A stretch of DNA of 64,000 nt from Algoriphagus sp. AK58 (GTDB lineage: Bacteria > Bacteroidota > Bacteroidia > Cytophagales > Cyclobacteriaceae). Position numbers and translations under genes: made by a program. The stretch is from positions 62,001 through 126,000 of the forward strand of contig NZ_QEIG01000005.1 of NCBI RefSeq assembly GCF_014324365.1. Direction: 5' to 3'. The notes under the pieces were generated by a model. It made no database searches and was not told the origin of the DNA. It saw nothing but the letters and a program-made list of their open reading frames with translations. Each line of letters starts with the position of its first letter. The first letter of the stretch is position 1. Of this stretch, positions 17,380 through 26,832 are shown in pieces.

Positions 17380-18606
17380 CTAAAACCAACCGAACACGCT
17401 TCCTACACTTTTGACGCCTAGAATCAGCGTGATCAGCCAAATAAACACTCCAAAAAGAACGCCTTTCCGGCTCAAGGCAAATGCTCCAAGCCATGATTTT
17501 TGACTAGCTGCCCAAAGAAGCCAAGCACTGATGATGGGAAGAAGTACACCATTGGCTAATTGGGCGAGGGTAATGAGGGTGACTGGTTTTATCCCCAAGG
17601 AAGAAAAAATAATCCCCAAACCTAAAATCAATCCCATGCTTCCTCTCATAGCAGGGGTTTTGATATCCTGACTCCATCCCAAAATCCCGCATATCACTAA
17701 TCCCCCAGCCAAAGGGGCCGTAAGAGAGGATGTCAGTCCTGCTGCAAGCAAACCAAATCCCATCAGGTAGGTTCCTATGCTTCCGAATACACCGGTCAAT
17801 CCACTGGCTATATCTTGTGCGGTCTCCAAACTTTCGGAAGGATTTGCGACGCCGACTACCAAGATCCCCATGGAGACTAATCCTCCCAAAATGACAGAAA
17901 TCTTTATGTCTCTTTTCATCAATGGAAGATTTTCCTTCTGTGACCACTGCTTTTTTACCAGGCTAGCATAAAGGAATAGGTTGTAGGGAACTACCGTGGT
18001 GCCAATTAATGCCACGATAGTTGGAAATTTTTCTGAAGAAAAAGAAGGAATAAAACCTCGAGATATTGAAACCCAATCTGGTCTGGTGATGAAAGCTGTG
18101 GCTATAAAGGCAATTGACATCAAAAGCACCAAAGCGACAAGAATTTGCTCCAGTTGTTTGTAATTTCCGGACCAAAGCAACAGAAAGGCGAAAATGCCAA
18201 TAATCAGATTTCCTGGTAGTACTGTAAAGGGACCAAGATTCCAACTAGGAAACTCCAGGAAAATTCCTAACCCCAGGTTTGCTCCGGATATATTTCCGCT
18301 TTGGTAGGCGGCATTCCCCAGTCCGATAGCCAGGAGAATCAGCCCCATAATCAATCCTCTTAAAATCTTGTTTCCCGATTGGCCTCTGACCAATTCACTC
18401 AAATCCTTTCTGGTAATTATTCCCAGCCTCCCGGATAACTCCTGAAGAAAAACAGTAGCTATGATGCTGAGAACCAATGCCCAGAGAAGGGTGTAATCAA
18501 ATCGGATTCCTGCTAAGGTGCAGACTGTGACTGTTCCCGGGCCGATAAATGCTGCGGTGATCAAAGGTCCCGGACCAATGGAGTCCACCAATTTTTTAAG
18601 CTTCAC
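17380..18606 (-). CDS. Nramp-family transporter with non-canonical metal site
   Basis: 408 residues with about 11 membrane segments. The N-terminal region aligns with MntH/Nramp TM1-TM2 (AAFIGPGTVTVCTLAG, then LLWALVLS...QELSGRLGI). The canonical DPGN of TM1 is GPGT here (22-25), and the TM6 MPH motif is VPYN (206-209). The Asp, Asn and Met that coordinate Mn/Fe in typical Nramps are therefore all replaced. It may carry another substrate or use another coordination mode, as known for Nramp-related Mg and Al transporters. Calling it a Mn/Fe importer would be unsafe. It is divergent from the hydrolase gene. Confidence 0.88.
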   Translation of the reverse strand: MKLKKLVDSIGPGPLITAAFIGPGTVTVCTLAGIRFDYTLLWALVLSIIATVFLQELSGRLGIITRKDLSELVRGQSGNKILRGLIMGLILLAIGLGNAAYQSGNISGANLGLGIFLEFPSWNLGPFTVLPGNLIIGIFAFLLLWSGNYKQLEQILVALVLLMSIAFIATAFITRPDWVSISRGFIPSFSSEKFPTIVALIGTTVVPYNLFLYASLVKKQWSQKENLPLMKRDIKISVILGGLVSMGILVVGVANPSESLETAQDIASGLTGVFGSIGTYLMGFGLLAAGLTSSLTAPLAGGLVICGILGWSQDIKTPAMRGSMGLILGLGIIFSSLGIKPVTLITLAQLANGVLLPIISAWLLWAASQKSWLGAFALSRKGVLFGVFIWLITLILGVKSVGSVFGWF

Positions 18607-18685
18607 TGGGCTAAGTTTTCGGGAAAATAGAGATTTGGGAAGATTTTTTGTAGGTTTTGTTTATCACTTGGAAAAATTAAAGGGC

Positions 18686-19702
18686 ATGCGCTGGACAAAC
18701 CGAATTTTGAAATTACTCGCTATTCTTATCCTTTCTTTTGTATTCTTTCTGGCTTTATTATTTAGGTCAGATATTTCTGCAGAAGAAGCGATTGAGAAAT
18801 ACCGTACGCCCCAATCACATTTTATCGAGGTGGACGGGGTCAATGTCCATGTGAGATTCCTCGGAGAGGGAGATCCTATTTTTCTTTTGCATGGCAGCTT
18901 TTCATCGTTACACACTTGGGAAGTATGGCAGCAGGAATTGAGCCCTTATTTCATGACGATTTCTTTGGATTTTCCGGGTCATGGTCTCACGGGACCGGAT
19001 GAATTAAAGCGATACAGTGTGGAGGATTACAGTCACTTGGTTCTTTCTTTGGCAGAAAAGCTCAATCTCCCAAAGTTTCACTTGGCAGGTAATTCCATGG
19101 GAGGAGCAGTTGCTCTACAGATTGCATCAGATAGTCCCGAAAAGGTGCTTTCATTAAACCTGATCGATGCCTCCGGTGCGCCGAGGAGAGAAAATCGAAG
19201 TGTTGACTCCACTCAAAATCAGCAACGAGGAGGAGGAGCTTGGATTTTTAAAGTGGCCTCTAATCCTGTTTTTTCTAAAATTCTCCTCAAGTGTACTCCC
19301 AAATTCCTGTTTGCCATGAATATGAAGGAAGTCTACGGGGATGATGAAAAAGTAACCGATCAGGCAGTCACCCGATATTATGAACTGCTGCTAAGGGAAG
19401 GTAATAGACAGGCGACGATTGATCGACTTACTCAACCTAGAAGTTCATCCATCAATTTTGATCGGTTGACTATGCCCACTTTGATTCTTTGGGGAGCCAA
19501 GGATACCTGGATTCCGCTTGCCCAAGGTCGGGCTTTGGAAAAAGCCATTCCGGGAGCCAATCTGGTAGTTTTCGAAGAGGCTGGCCATGTGCCCATGGAA
19601 GAAATTCCGACGGAGTCTGTCGCAGAATACCTCAGTTTTCTCGGTGTGGAGGTTAGAAAAAACTACCTTGAACCTCCGAAACACGTCGCTTATGCAGATT
19701 GA
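18686..19702 (+). CDS. Membrane-anchored alpha/beta hydrolase
   Basis: 338 residues from the ATG at 18686; the open frame extends to 18518 but would overlap the Nramp gene. A transmembrane anchor (about 7-27) precedes an alpha/beta-hydrolase fold with oxyanion-region LLHGS, DFPGHG, nucleophile elbow GNSMGG (Ser137), a late acid in WGAKDTWIP, and His in EAGHVPMEE. The triad is complete, so it is probably an active esterase/lipase-like enzyme facing the periplasm. Its substrate is unknown. The last 11 nt overlap the rmuC start, implying coupling. Confidence 0.9.
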   Translation: MRWTNRILKLLAILILSFVFFLALLFRSDISAEEAIEKYRTPQSHFIEVDGVNVHVRFLGEGDPIFLLHGSFSSLHTWEVWQQELSPYFMTISLDFPGHGLTGPDELKRYSVEDYSHLVLSLAEKLNLPKFHLAGNSMGGAVALQIASDSPEKVLSLNLIDASGAPRRENRSVDSTQNQQRGGGAWIFKVASNPVFSKILLKCTPKFLFAMNMKEVYGDDEKVTDQAVTRYYELLLREGNRQATIDRLTQPRSSSINFDRLTMPTLILWGAKDTWIPLAQGRALEKAIPGANLVVFEEAGHVPMEEIPTESVAEYLSFLGVEVRKNYLEPPKHVAYAD

Positions 19703-20933
19703 ACTTTTGATTTATGTTCTTTTGATGATCCAAGTTTTGTTTTTGGTCATTTACGTACTGGATAGAAAAAACGGCAAAGCCAATCAACTCTTACAGGACC
19801 AACTCCAACAAATCAACCGAGACCTCAACCAGTCCTTGACCGAAGGCAGAAAAGAATCGGCTGATAACCTGATCCGGCAATTTCAGTTGGTTTTTGAAAA
19901 TCAACGTGCCGGTTCGAAGGATCAAAATGAAGCGCTCAGGCAATTTGGTGAAACTGTCAGGCAATCCATGCTGGACCTGAGTAATCTTCAGCGGGAAAAG
20001 CTGTCCGAATTGAGCCGACGTCAGGAAGAACTTGTCAAAAATACGGAAGAAAGGCTAGAGAAAATCAGGGAAACAGTGGATGAAAAACTCCAAAAAACGC
20101 TGGAAGTCCGATTGGGGCAATCTTTTGAACTGGTAAGCAACCAACTCCAGGCTGTGCAAAAAGGATTGGGAGAGATGCAAAGTTTGGCCAATGGAGTGGG
20201 AGATCTCAAGCGGGTCTTGACCAATGTAAAAAGTAGGGGAGTATTGGGCGAATACCAGTTGCAGGCCATCTTGGAAAACCTACTTTCTCCGGATCAATAT
20301 TTGGTCAATGCGTCTGTCAATGGCACGAGGGAAAGGGTGGAATTTGCCATCAAAATGCCAGGTCAGGAGGAAGCCGTTCTTTTGCCGATCGACTCCAAAT
20401 TTCCCCAAGAATCCTATCTGAGATTGGTGGATGCTTATGAGACTAATGAAAAGTCTTCTATTGATTTTTACCGTGCCGAATTGATCAAGGCAGTCAAGAA
20501 ATCTGCTTTGGATATTCAGGCCAAGTACATTCATCCCCCCAGCACCACGGATTTTGCTATTCTTTTTCTTCCGGTCGAAAGCCTCTATGCAGAGATTCTC
20601 CGCGAACCTGGTCTTGCACAGCAGATTCAGCAGGATTACAAAGTCATTGTCACGGGACCGACCACACTTTCTGCTATTTTGAATTCCCTTCAAATGGGTT
20701 TCAGAACACTGGCTATCCAAAAAAGAAGCGCAGAGGTTTGGCAGGTGTTGGGCGCGATCAAAACCGAGTTTGGAAAGTTTGGTGAGTTGCTGGAAAGAAC
20801 CCAAAAGAAACTTACTGAAGCAAATTCAGAATTGGATAAACTCGTGGGTGTCCGTACCCGGGTTATTCAGCGAAAGCTGAAAGAAGTTCAGGAACTCCCT
20901 GAATCAGAAAGTAAACACCTGCTCGAGGATTAG
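19692..20933 (+). CDS. rmuC: RmuC-family DNA recombination protein
   Basis: 413 residues from the ATG at 19692, which lies within the last codons of the hydrolase gene. An N-terminal hydrophobic segment (about 4-21) is followed by a long coiled coil (about 35-140, Gln/Glu/Arg-rich). The RmuC nuclease-like domain (about 165-390) contains GVLGEYQLQAILENLL, PIDSKFPQESY and ATTL-like TGPTTLSAIL. RmuC limits inversions at short inverted repeats in E. coli. The pairing with a hydrolase has no obvious meaning. Confidence 0.95.
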   Translation: MQIELLIYVLLMIQVLFLVIYVLDRKNGKANQLLQDQLQQINRDLNQSLTEGRKESADNLIRQFQLVFENQRAGSKDQNEALRQFGETVRQSMLDLSNLQREKLSELSRRQEELVKNTEERLEKIRETVDEKLQKTLEVRLGQSFELVSNQLQAVQKGLGEMQSLANGVGDLKRVLTNVKSRGVLGEYQLQAILENLLSPDQYLVNASVNGTRERVEFAIKMPGQEEAVLLPIDSKFPQESYLRLVDAYETNEKSSIDFYRAELIKAVKKSALDIQAKYIHPPSTTDFAILFLPVESLYAEILREPGLAQQIQQDYKVIVTGPTTLSAILNSLQMGFRTLAIQKRSAEVWQVLGAIKTEFGKFGELLERTQKKLTEANSELDKLVGVRTRVIQRKLKEVQELPESESKHLLED

Positions 20934-21059
20934 TGGACAAAAGGGCTTATGGTGAAATTTTCTGGGCTAGATTGATTTTCTAATTTGACGATTACTTACC
21001 TTTTCTGTTCATTTAGAAAACAAAATGGTAATTACCCTGAAAACCATTCGGAAAGCAGT

Positions 21060-21067
21060 TAATTTTG
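21060..21067 (+). promoter_or_regulatory. -7 promoter element upstream of trkA
   Basis: TAATTTTG matches TAnnTTTG exactly, 29 nt before the trkA ATG. No TTTG is found at the -33 distance, so support is partial. Confidence 0.45.
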
Positions 21068-21096
21068 CCTCTTCTCCGATCACTTGATTTGCCTCT

Positions 21097-22443
21097 ATGG
21101 GAATGAGTATTGTGATCGCAGGTGCGGGAGATATGGGATATCACCTAGCCGAGCGATTGAGTTTTGACAACAAGGATATCACCCTGATTGATACTGAGCG
21201 TGATGTCTTGGACTATGCTGCATCCAAACTGGATGTGCTGACCATACAAGGAGACGCCACCTCCATAGATGTGCTTCAGCAAGCCAATGTAGAAAATGCC
21301 CACATGGTGCTGGCAGTTACTACTTCCGAAAAAACCAACATTGTGACGGCAGTTTTGGCGAAGCAGCTGGGGGCAAAGAGAGTGATGGCAAGGGTGAGAA
21401 ATCACACCTACCTCAAAGAGGAAAATGTTCCGTATTTCAATAATCTAGGAATCGACAATCTCATTTCTCCGACAATGCTCTGTTCGAGAGAGATTTTCAA
21501 CATGATTGAAAACTCCAGCTTCACGGAAGTGTTTGACTTTGGAGGAGGAAAACTCAATATCGTAGGGGTAACCTTAGATCAATATAATCCGCTTGTTAAT
21601 CAGCGGATTATGGATACCAAGTCTAATCCTATTTATGAAGATATCCGAATCATCGCGATTGTCCGAGATCAAAAGACCATCATCCCTCGAGGCAGTACGA
21701 TCATGAGAAACAATGATCATGCTTACTTCATATCCTACAAGAAAAACTCTGAGTCGATCATTGAAGCTTTGGGCCAAAAAAAGGTCAATATCAAAAATAT
21801 CATGATTATCGGGGGAGATGATATGGCTGTGACCACTGCCATCAAGCTTCAGGATAAATATCGGGTGACCCTGGTAAACAAGGATAAAGAACGATGCAAA
21901 TGGCTCGCCGAACACCTTCCCAGTACCTTGGTGATCAATGGTGATTATAAAAACATCGAATTGTTGGTAGAAGAAGGTTTAGAGCAGATGGATGCTTTTC
22001 TTGCCTTGACTGAATCCTCGGAAACCAACATCATCACCAGTCTTTCGGCAAAAAACCATGGAGTTTACAAAACTATCGCCCATGTGGATACTCGGGAGTA
22101 TATTCATATCTCCCACAGTATCGGTGTGGATTCCCTCATCAACAAGAAGCTGGTAGCAGCAAATGAAATCTCCAGATTTTTGAAAAAAGGTACGGTAGAT
22201 GCAGTTTCGGGAATATATGGAGTGGATGCTGAATTTATTCAATATAGCGTATGTAAGACCAACCGTCTGACCAAACATCCCATCAGAGAACTTCACTTTC
22301 CTGAAACAGCCCTTGTCGCCGGGGTAATAAGGGAAGAAGAGGTATACATTCCTGATGGGGATTTCAGGCTTCAGATAGGGGATAAAGCGATCGTATTTGC
22401 ACTTCCTGAAGCGAAAACGTCACTTGAAAAGCTTTTTCATTAA
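21097..22443 (+). CDS. trkA: Trk potassium uptake, NAD-binding regulatory subunit TrkA
   Basis: 448 residues. It contains two RCK units, each an NAD-binding Rossmann domain plus a TrkA-C domain. The first begins IVIAGAGDMGYHLAE and the second IMIIGGDDMAVTTAI (about 230). TrkA forms a cytoplasmic ring that gates the TrkH channel in response to nucleotides. A second Met at residue 3 could be the start. It lies 3 nt before trkH, so the two subunits are made together. Confidence 0.96.
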   Translation: MGMSIVIAGAGDMGYHLAERLSFDNKDITLIDTERDVLDYAASKLDVLTIQGDATSIDVLQQANVENAHMVLAVTTSEKTNIVTAVLAKQLGAKRVMARVRNHTYLKEENVPYFNNLGIDNLISPTMLCSREIFNMIENSSFTEVFDFGGGKLNIVGVTLDQYNPLVNQRIMDTKSNPIYEDIRIIAIVRDQKTIIPRGSTIMRNNDHAYFISYKKNSESIIEALGQKKVNIKNIMIIGGDDMAVTTAIKLQDKYRVTLVNKDKERCKWLAEHLPSTLVINGDYKNIELLVEEGLEQMDAFLALTESSETNIITSLSAKNHGVYKTIAHVDTREYIHISHSIGVDSLINKKLVAANEISRFLKKGTVDAVSGIYGVDAEFIQYSVCKTNRLTKHPIRELHFPETALVAGVIREEEVYIPDGDFRLQIGDKAIVFALPEAKTSLEKLFH

Positions 22444-22446
22444 TTC

Positions 22447-23898
22447 ATGATTCATCTCAAGGCCATTGGTAAAATCATGGGGGCACTCTTATTTCTGATA
22501 GGAGTGCTGATGCTGCCTGCTACAGCCATTTCTTGGATCTATCGGGAGAATTCCATGCCTTTGATGATCTCCGCGGCGATATCCCTTTTCATTGGAATGA
22601 TCTTGTTTTTCTCTTTTTCTAAGCAGGATGAGTTTGTACGGAAAAGAGAGGGATACCTCATTGTGGCGCTGAGTTGGATATTCATGACCGGATTTGGGAT
22701 GCTTCCATTCATTCTTTCCAAAGAGATTACCAGTGTTTCGGATGCCATTTTTGAGACCATGTCGGGTTTGACTACGACTGGAGCTTCGATTTTGATCGAT
22801 ATTGAGGCTATGCCCAAGGGCTTGCTTTTCTGGAGAAGTATGACCCAATGGATTGGTGGATTGGGAATTATCGTATTGACTGTGGCAATTTTTCCCCTTT
22901 TGGGAATTGGGGGTATTGAACTTTTTGTGGCAGAATCTCCCGGGCCTACTTCTGATAAAGTACATCCAAGGATTTCAGAAACAGCCAAGCGTCTATGGTA
23001 TGTGTATGTAGGACTGACGCTTTCTGCGGCTCTGCTATATTGGGTAGGTGGAATGACCCTCTATGATGCAGTCAATCACGCCCTGACTACCTTAGCTACC
23101 GGTGGGTTTTCTACCAAAAATGCCTCCATGGCCTACTATGACGCCTACCCATTTATTCAGTATACCGCTGTAGTATTTATGTTTTTGGCAGGTACCAACT
23201 TTACGTTGATTTACTTTGGGCTAGTCGGTAAGTTTAGCAGGATTTTGAAAAGCGATGAGTTTAAATCCTATGCACTCGCTGTGGTAATGCTCACCCTGAT
23301 CTTATTTGTACCCATCTATTCTCAGACTGACTATGGTTGGGAGTTTTCTCTGCGTAAAGCGGCTTTTCAGGTGGTTTCATTGATTACCACTACCGGATTT
23401 GTGTCTGATGATTACACTCAATATGGACAGGGCGTTTCCTTTATTTGTTTTATGCTTTTGTTTTTAGGAGCATCAGCTGGGTCTACCTCCGGGGGAATAA
23501 AATTTGTCCGTCATGCCACTTTCTTGAAAAATACCTGGCTTGAATTTAAGCGCATTGTTCATCCACGGGCCATTGTGCCATTGATTATTAACGGGGAACG
23601 GGTCACCGGAAGGATCATCAACAACATCATGAATTTCCTCCTGATTTACCTGATTACATTTGTAGTGGGGTCTTTGGTGATTTCATTGATGGGGTATGAT
23701 TTTGCCACATCCTTGGGGGCGGTAGCGACTTGTCTGGGAAATGTCGGACCTGCTATTGGTGAGGTAGGCCCAGTGGACAATTTTGCGTTTTTCTCGCCTC
23801 AGGCCAAACTCATGCTATCCTTCTTGATGCTTTTAGGTCGTTTGGAATTGTTCACCATCTTGATCTTGTTTACACCTTTCTTTTGGAGAGCCAACTGA
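22447..23898 (+). CDS. trkH: Trk potassium uptake channel subunit TrkH/TrkG
   Basis: 483 residues with four repeated membrane-pore-membrane units. Pore-loop sequences containing TTTGAS, ATGGFST, TTTGFVS and GNVGPAIGEVGP are visible in order; their glycines line the K+ selectivity filter. It is normal TrkH length and directly follows trkA. Together they import K+ for turgor and pH homeostasis. Confidence 0.96.
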   Translation: MIHLKAIGKIMGALLFLIGVLMLPATAISWIYRENSMPLMISAAISLFIGMILFFSFSKQDEFVRKREGYLIVALSWIFMTGFGMLPFILSKEITSVSDAIFETMSGLTTTGASILIDIEAMPKGLLFWRSMTQWIGGLGIIVLTVAIFPLLGIGGIELFVAESPGPTSDKVHPRISETAKRLWYVYVGLTLSAALLYWVGGMTLYDAVNHALTTLATGGFSTKNASMAYYDAYPFIQYTAVVFMFLAGTNFTLIYFGLVGKFSRILKSDEFKSYALAVVMLTLILFVPIYSQTDYGWEFSLRKAAFQVVSLITTTGFVSDDYTQYGQGVSFICFMLLFLGASAGSTSGGIKFVRHATFLKNTWLEFKRIVHPRAIVPLIINGERVTGRIINNIMNFLLIYLITFVVGSLVISLMGYDFATSLGAVATCLGNVGPAIGEVGPVDNFAFFSPQAKLMLSFLMLLGRLELFTILILFTPFFWRAN

Positions 23899-24010
23899 TT
23901 GGGTTAGTCTTTTTTATTTTCTGAAAGGTATTTCACATTGAAATAAAGCCCTAGCAGGTTTTTTTCCAATTCTTAATTCCTGGATTTCCTTTTGGTAAGC
24001 TGCTTTAAAT

Positions 24011-24038
24011 TCATGATTCGGTTAAAAACGAATCATGA
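24011..24038. repeat. Perfect 10-bp inverted repeat between trkH and the GMC gene
   Basis: TCATGATTCG and CGAATCATGA are separated by 8 nt. There is no T-tract, so it is a weak terminator candidate and may be an operator for the oxidoreductase genes that begin 140 nt downstream. Apart from this the 279-nt spacer shows nothing clear. Confidence 0.5.
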
Positions 24039-24177
24039 GTTGGAGTTATTCCCAATCACATGATTAGGATGAAAACTCAGAAAACCAGATAGTACAGGAA
24101 AGAAGAATTACGGATTAAAATGAGATTTGATTAGGTGTGATTGGTTAACTACAAATCCCAAATCAAAAAACTAGCTT

Positions 24178-25920
24178 ATGAGTATCCAAATACAAACTAG
24201 CAAGGAATCCTATGATGTAATCATTGTAGGGTCTGGGGCAGGCGGTGGTATGGCCACCAAAATTCTTTCGGAAGCTGGCCTTTCTGTGGCATTGGTAGAA
24301 GCGGGAGGTGATTGGGATCCGGCAAAGGAAGAGGATCGTACTCAATTACGATTTCCTTGGGAGTCCCCAAGGCGAGGAGCAAGTACTCAGATCAGGCCAT
24401 TTGGCGATTTTGATGCAGCAATTGGCGGATGGGAAATGCCTGATGAACCCTACACCCGGAAAAATGGAACTCAGTTTGACTGGTTTCGGTCAAGAATGGT
24501 TGGTGGGAGGACCAACCATTGGGGAAGAATTTCACTCCGATTTGGACCGGATGATTTCAAGAGGAAGAGTATTGATGGATTAGGAGATGATTGGCCCATT
24601 GGGTATGAGGAAGTGAAACCCTATTATGATAAAGTCGACAAGCTGATAGGTGTTTTTGGTTCCAAAGAAGGGATACACAATGAACCGGATGGCTTATTTC
24701 TCCCACCTCCAAAACCCAGACTTCATGAGATGTTTTTGATGAAGGGGGCCAAGAAAATGGAGCTTCCCATCATCCCTTCCAGATTGTCCATCTTGACCAA
24801 GCCCATCAACAAGGATCGCGGGGTTTGCTTTTTTTGCAGGCAATGCAACAGAGGGTGTCAGGTGTATGGGGACTTTTCCTCAAGTACCTGTTTGGTAAAA
24901 CCGGCCATGAAGTCTGGTCAGGTAGACCTTTTTACCCATTGCATGGTGCGTAAGGTGACAACCAATGACCAAGGTTTGGCGACTGGAGTTTCTTATGTCG
25001 ACAAAAGAGACATGAAGGAATACAAGTTGAAAGGAAGGACCGTGGTACTGGGAGCTTCTGCTTGTGAATCAGCCCGTATTCTCCTGAATTCAAAATCCAA
25101 AACTCATCCAAATGGCCTTGGTAATTCCAGTGGAATGGTAGGCAGATACCTGCATGACTCTACAGGTGCAAGTCGCTCGGGTATCATTCCTGATTTGATG
25201 GGACGGCAGCGCTATAATGAAGATGGGGTGGGAGGAATGCACGTTTACACGCCTTGGTGGCTGGATAATAAAAAACTGGATTTTGCAAGAGGCTACCATA
25301 TCGAGTACGGAGGAGGAATGAATATGCCATCTTATGGTTTTGGATTTTCCATGGACGTGGTGCGAAAGCATATCCTGGATCAATTTGGAAAACCCAGTCC
25401 AAATGGAGGCTATGGGGAAGGTCTTAAAAAAGATATCAGAGCTTATTATGGCAGCACGGTGAGTATGTCGGGCCGGGGAGAGAGTGTTCCTCAATATGAC
25501 AACTATTGCGAAATAGATCCGACTGTGGTGGATAAATTCGGAATTCCAGTTCTCAGATTTCACTATAAGTGGACCGATAATGAAGTCAAGCAGGCCAAGC
25601 ACATGCAGGATACCTTCGAGGAATTATTGCATCAAGTGGGTGCAATACCTTTGGGAACCAAGCCCGGAGCAGATACCCAATACGGACTGGCCGCCCCGGG
25701 AAGAATCATCCATGAAGTCGGGACCACACGCATGGGGAATGACCCGACTACTTCTGTACTCAACAGCAACTGTCAAGCGCATGACTGCAAAAACCTATTT
25801 GTGGTAGATGCAGGTCCCTTTGTCTCTCAGGCCGATAAAAATCCAACCTGGACTATTCTGGCGCTGGCCTGGAGAACCTCTGATTTTATCATCAACGAAA
25901 TGAAAAGCAAAAATATCTAA
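24178..25920 (+). CDS. GMC-family FAD oxidoreductase with a Cys cluster (sugar/glucoside dehydrogenase-like)
   Basis: 580 residues. The FAD-binding motif VGSGAGGGMA is near residues 17-26 and the GMC signature region MVGGRTNHWG at 107-116. The C-terminal part VDAGPFVSQADKNPTWTILALAWR matches the gluconate/glucose dehydrogenase branch. Four cysteines CxxCxxCxxxC at 217, 220, 223 and 227 could ligate an Fe-S cluster, as in FAD-dependent glucose dehydrogenases that carry a 3Fe-4S centre. No signal peptide is visible; export as a complex with the Tat-type small subunit encoded 12 nt downstream is the usual arrangement. The substrate (glucose, gluconate, glucoside) is not determined. Confidence 0.93.
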   Translation: MSIQIQTSKESYDVIIVGSGAGGGMATKILSEAGLSVALVEAGGDWDPAKEEDRTQLRFPWESPRRGASTQIRPFGDFDAAIGGWEMPDEPYTRKNGTQFDWFRSRMVGGRTNHWGRISLRFGPDDFKRKSIDGLGDDWPIGYEEVKPYYDKVDKLIGVFGSKEGIHNEPDGLFLPPPKPRLHEMFLMKGAKKMELPIIPSRLSILTKPINKDRGVCFFCRQCNRGCQVYGDFSSSTCLVKPAMKSGQVDLFTHCMVRKVTTNDQGLATGVSYVDKRDMKEYKLKGRTVVLGASACESARILLNSKSKTHPNGLGNSSGMVGRYLHDSTGASRSGIIPDLMGRQRYNEDGVGGMHVYTPWWLDNKKLDFARGYHIEYGGGMNMPSYGFGFSMDVVRKHILDQFGKPSPNGGYGEGLKKDIRAYYGSTVSMSGRGESVPQYDNYCEIDPTVVDKFGIPVLRFHYKWTDNEVKQAKHMQDTFEELLHQVGAIPLGTKPGADTQYGLAAPGRIIHEVGTTRMGNDPTTSVLNSNCQAHDCKNLFVVDAGPFVSQADKNPTWTILALAWRTSDFIINEMKSKNI

Positions 25921-25931
25921 GCCTTATAGCC

Positions 25932-26636
25932 ATGAACAGAAGAGAAAATCTCAAACTTTTGTTGACCGGTTCGCTTGGAACTGGCTGGATATTGTCCTCT
26001 TGTACTCCTGAGGATAAGGCGGCTGACCTTTCTCCTAAAATCATGGGTACACCTGGAGGAAGAGTACCTGAGGAAGTGGCGATTGATAATAAATTACTCT
26101 CTGAGAAGTTTTTTACAGAGCAGGAAATGGCCATGCTCACCATCCTAGTAGATATCGTCCTTCCAAGAGATGAAGTGTCGCCAAGTGCTTCTGAAGCAAG
26201 AGTCCCCGATTTCATTGAATTTATGATGAAAGACCAGCCGGCAAATCAAACGCCATTTAGAGGCGGATTGATGTGGATCAATCACCGGGCATTTGAATTA
26301 TTCAACAAGACATTTACGGAACTATCCGAAAAAGAGCGTCTTCAACTTATTGATGAAATCGCTTGGCCAGAAAAAGCCAGCAAAGAGGTAGAAAGCGGTG
26401 TGAAGTTCTTTAATATGCTTCGAAACCTTACCATAACTGGCTTTTATACTTCGGAGGCTGGATTTAAGGATATCGGATATATAGGAAATGCTCCGAATGT
26501 ATGGGATGGTGTACCACAAGAAGTGATGGACCAATACGGCTTGGCATTGGATCAAAAATACCTGGATGTCTACTTGCGTTCCGATGAAAGAGGGAATGTT
26601 GCTGAATGGGATGAACAGGGAAATTTAAAACGGTGA
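25932..26636 (+). CDS. Gluconate 2-dehydrogenase subunit 3-family protein (GMC partner)
   Basis: 234 residues. The N-terminus NRRENLKLLLTGSLG resembles a twin-arginine signal, followed by a lipobox-like LSSC (Cys24), so a Tat-exported lipoprotein is likely. The body matches the small-subunit family (LTILVDIVLPRDEVSPSA, VPDFIEF). This subunit is thought to chaperone and co-export the flavin subunit by a hitchhiker mechanism. It follows the GMC gene by 12 nt and is followed by a terminator; no cytochrome c subunit is present. Confidence 0.92.
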   Translation: MNRRENLKLLLTGSLGTGWILSSCTPEDKAADLSPKIMGTPGGRVPEEVAIDNKLLSEKFFTEQEMAMLTILVDIVLPRDEVSPSASEARVPDFIEFMMKDQPANQTPFRGGLMWINHRAFELFNKTFTELSEKERLQLIDEIAWPEKASKEVESGVKFFNMLRNLTITGFYTSEAGFKDIGYIGNAPNVWDGVPQEVMDQYGLALDQKYLDVYLRSDERGNVAEWDEQGNLKR

Positions 26637-26716
26637 GCTATTAGCCTTTTGGGGGTTGATGGTACAGCTTCACCGGTCACAAGATGAAATATAGATTGGG
26701 TAATAAGTAGAAAATT

Positions 26717-26745
26717 CTGGTCAGCTTCTGATCAGATTTTTTTTT
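26717..26745 (+). terminator. Terminator of the GMC operon
   Basis: An 8-bp stem CTGGTCAG/CTGATCAG with a CTT loop is followed by nine T, 81 nt after the stop codon of the small subunit. Confidence 0.8.
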
Positions 26746-26832
26746 GAAAATACCAATCACGTTAAAATCAGGGGGTAACTCTTGCCAATTCTTTGACCTC
26801 TAACGGATAAAAGGTGATAGTCTTGTGAGAAA

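Noticed and set aside
18518..18685. Longer alpha/beta-hydrolase frame starting inside the Nramp gene
   Set aside because: It overlaps the divergent Nramp coding region; the membrane anchor begins right after the ATG at 18686.
22489..22988. Two long antisense frames of about 150 codons opposite trkH
   Set aside because: They overlap each other and the conserved trkH coding region; shadow frames.
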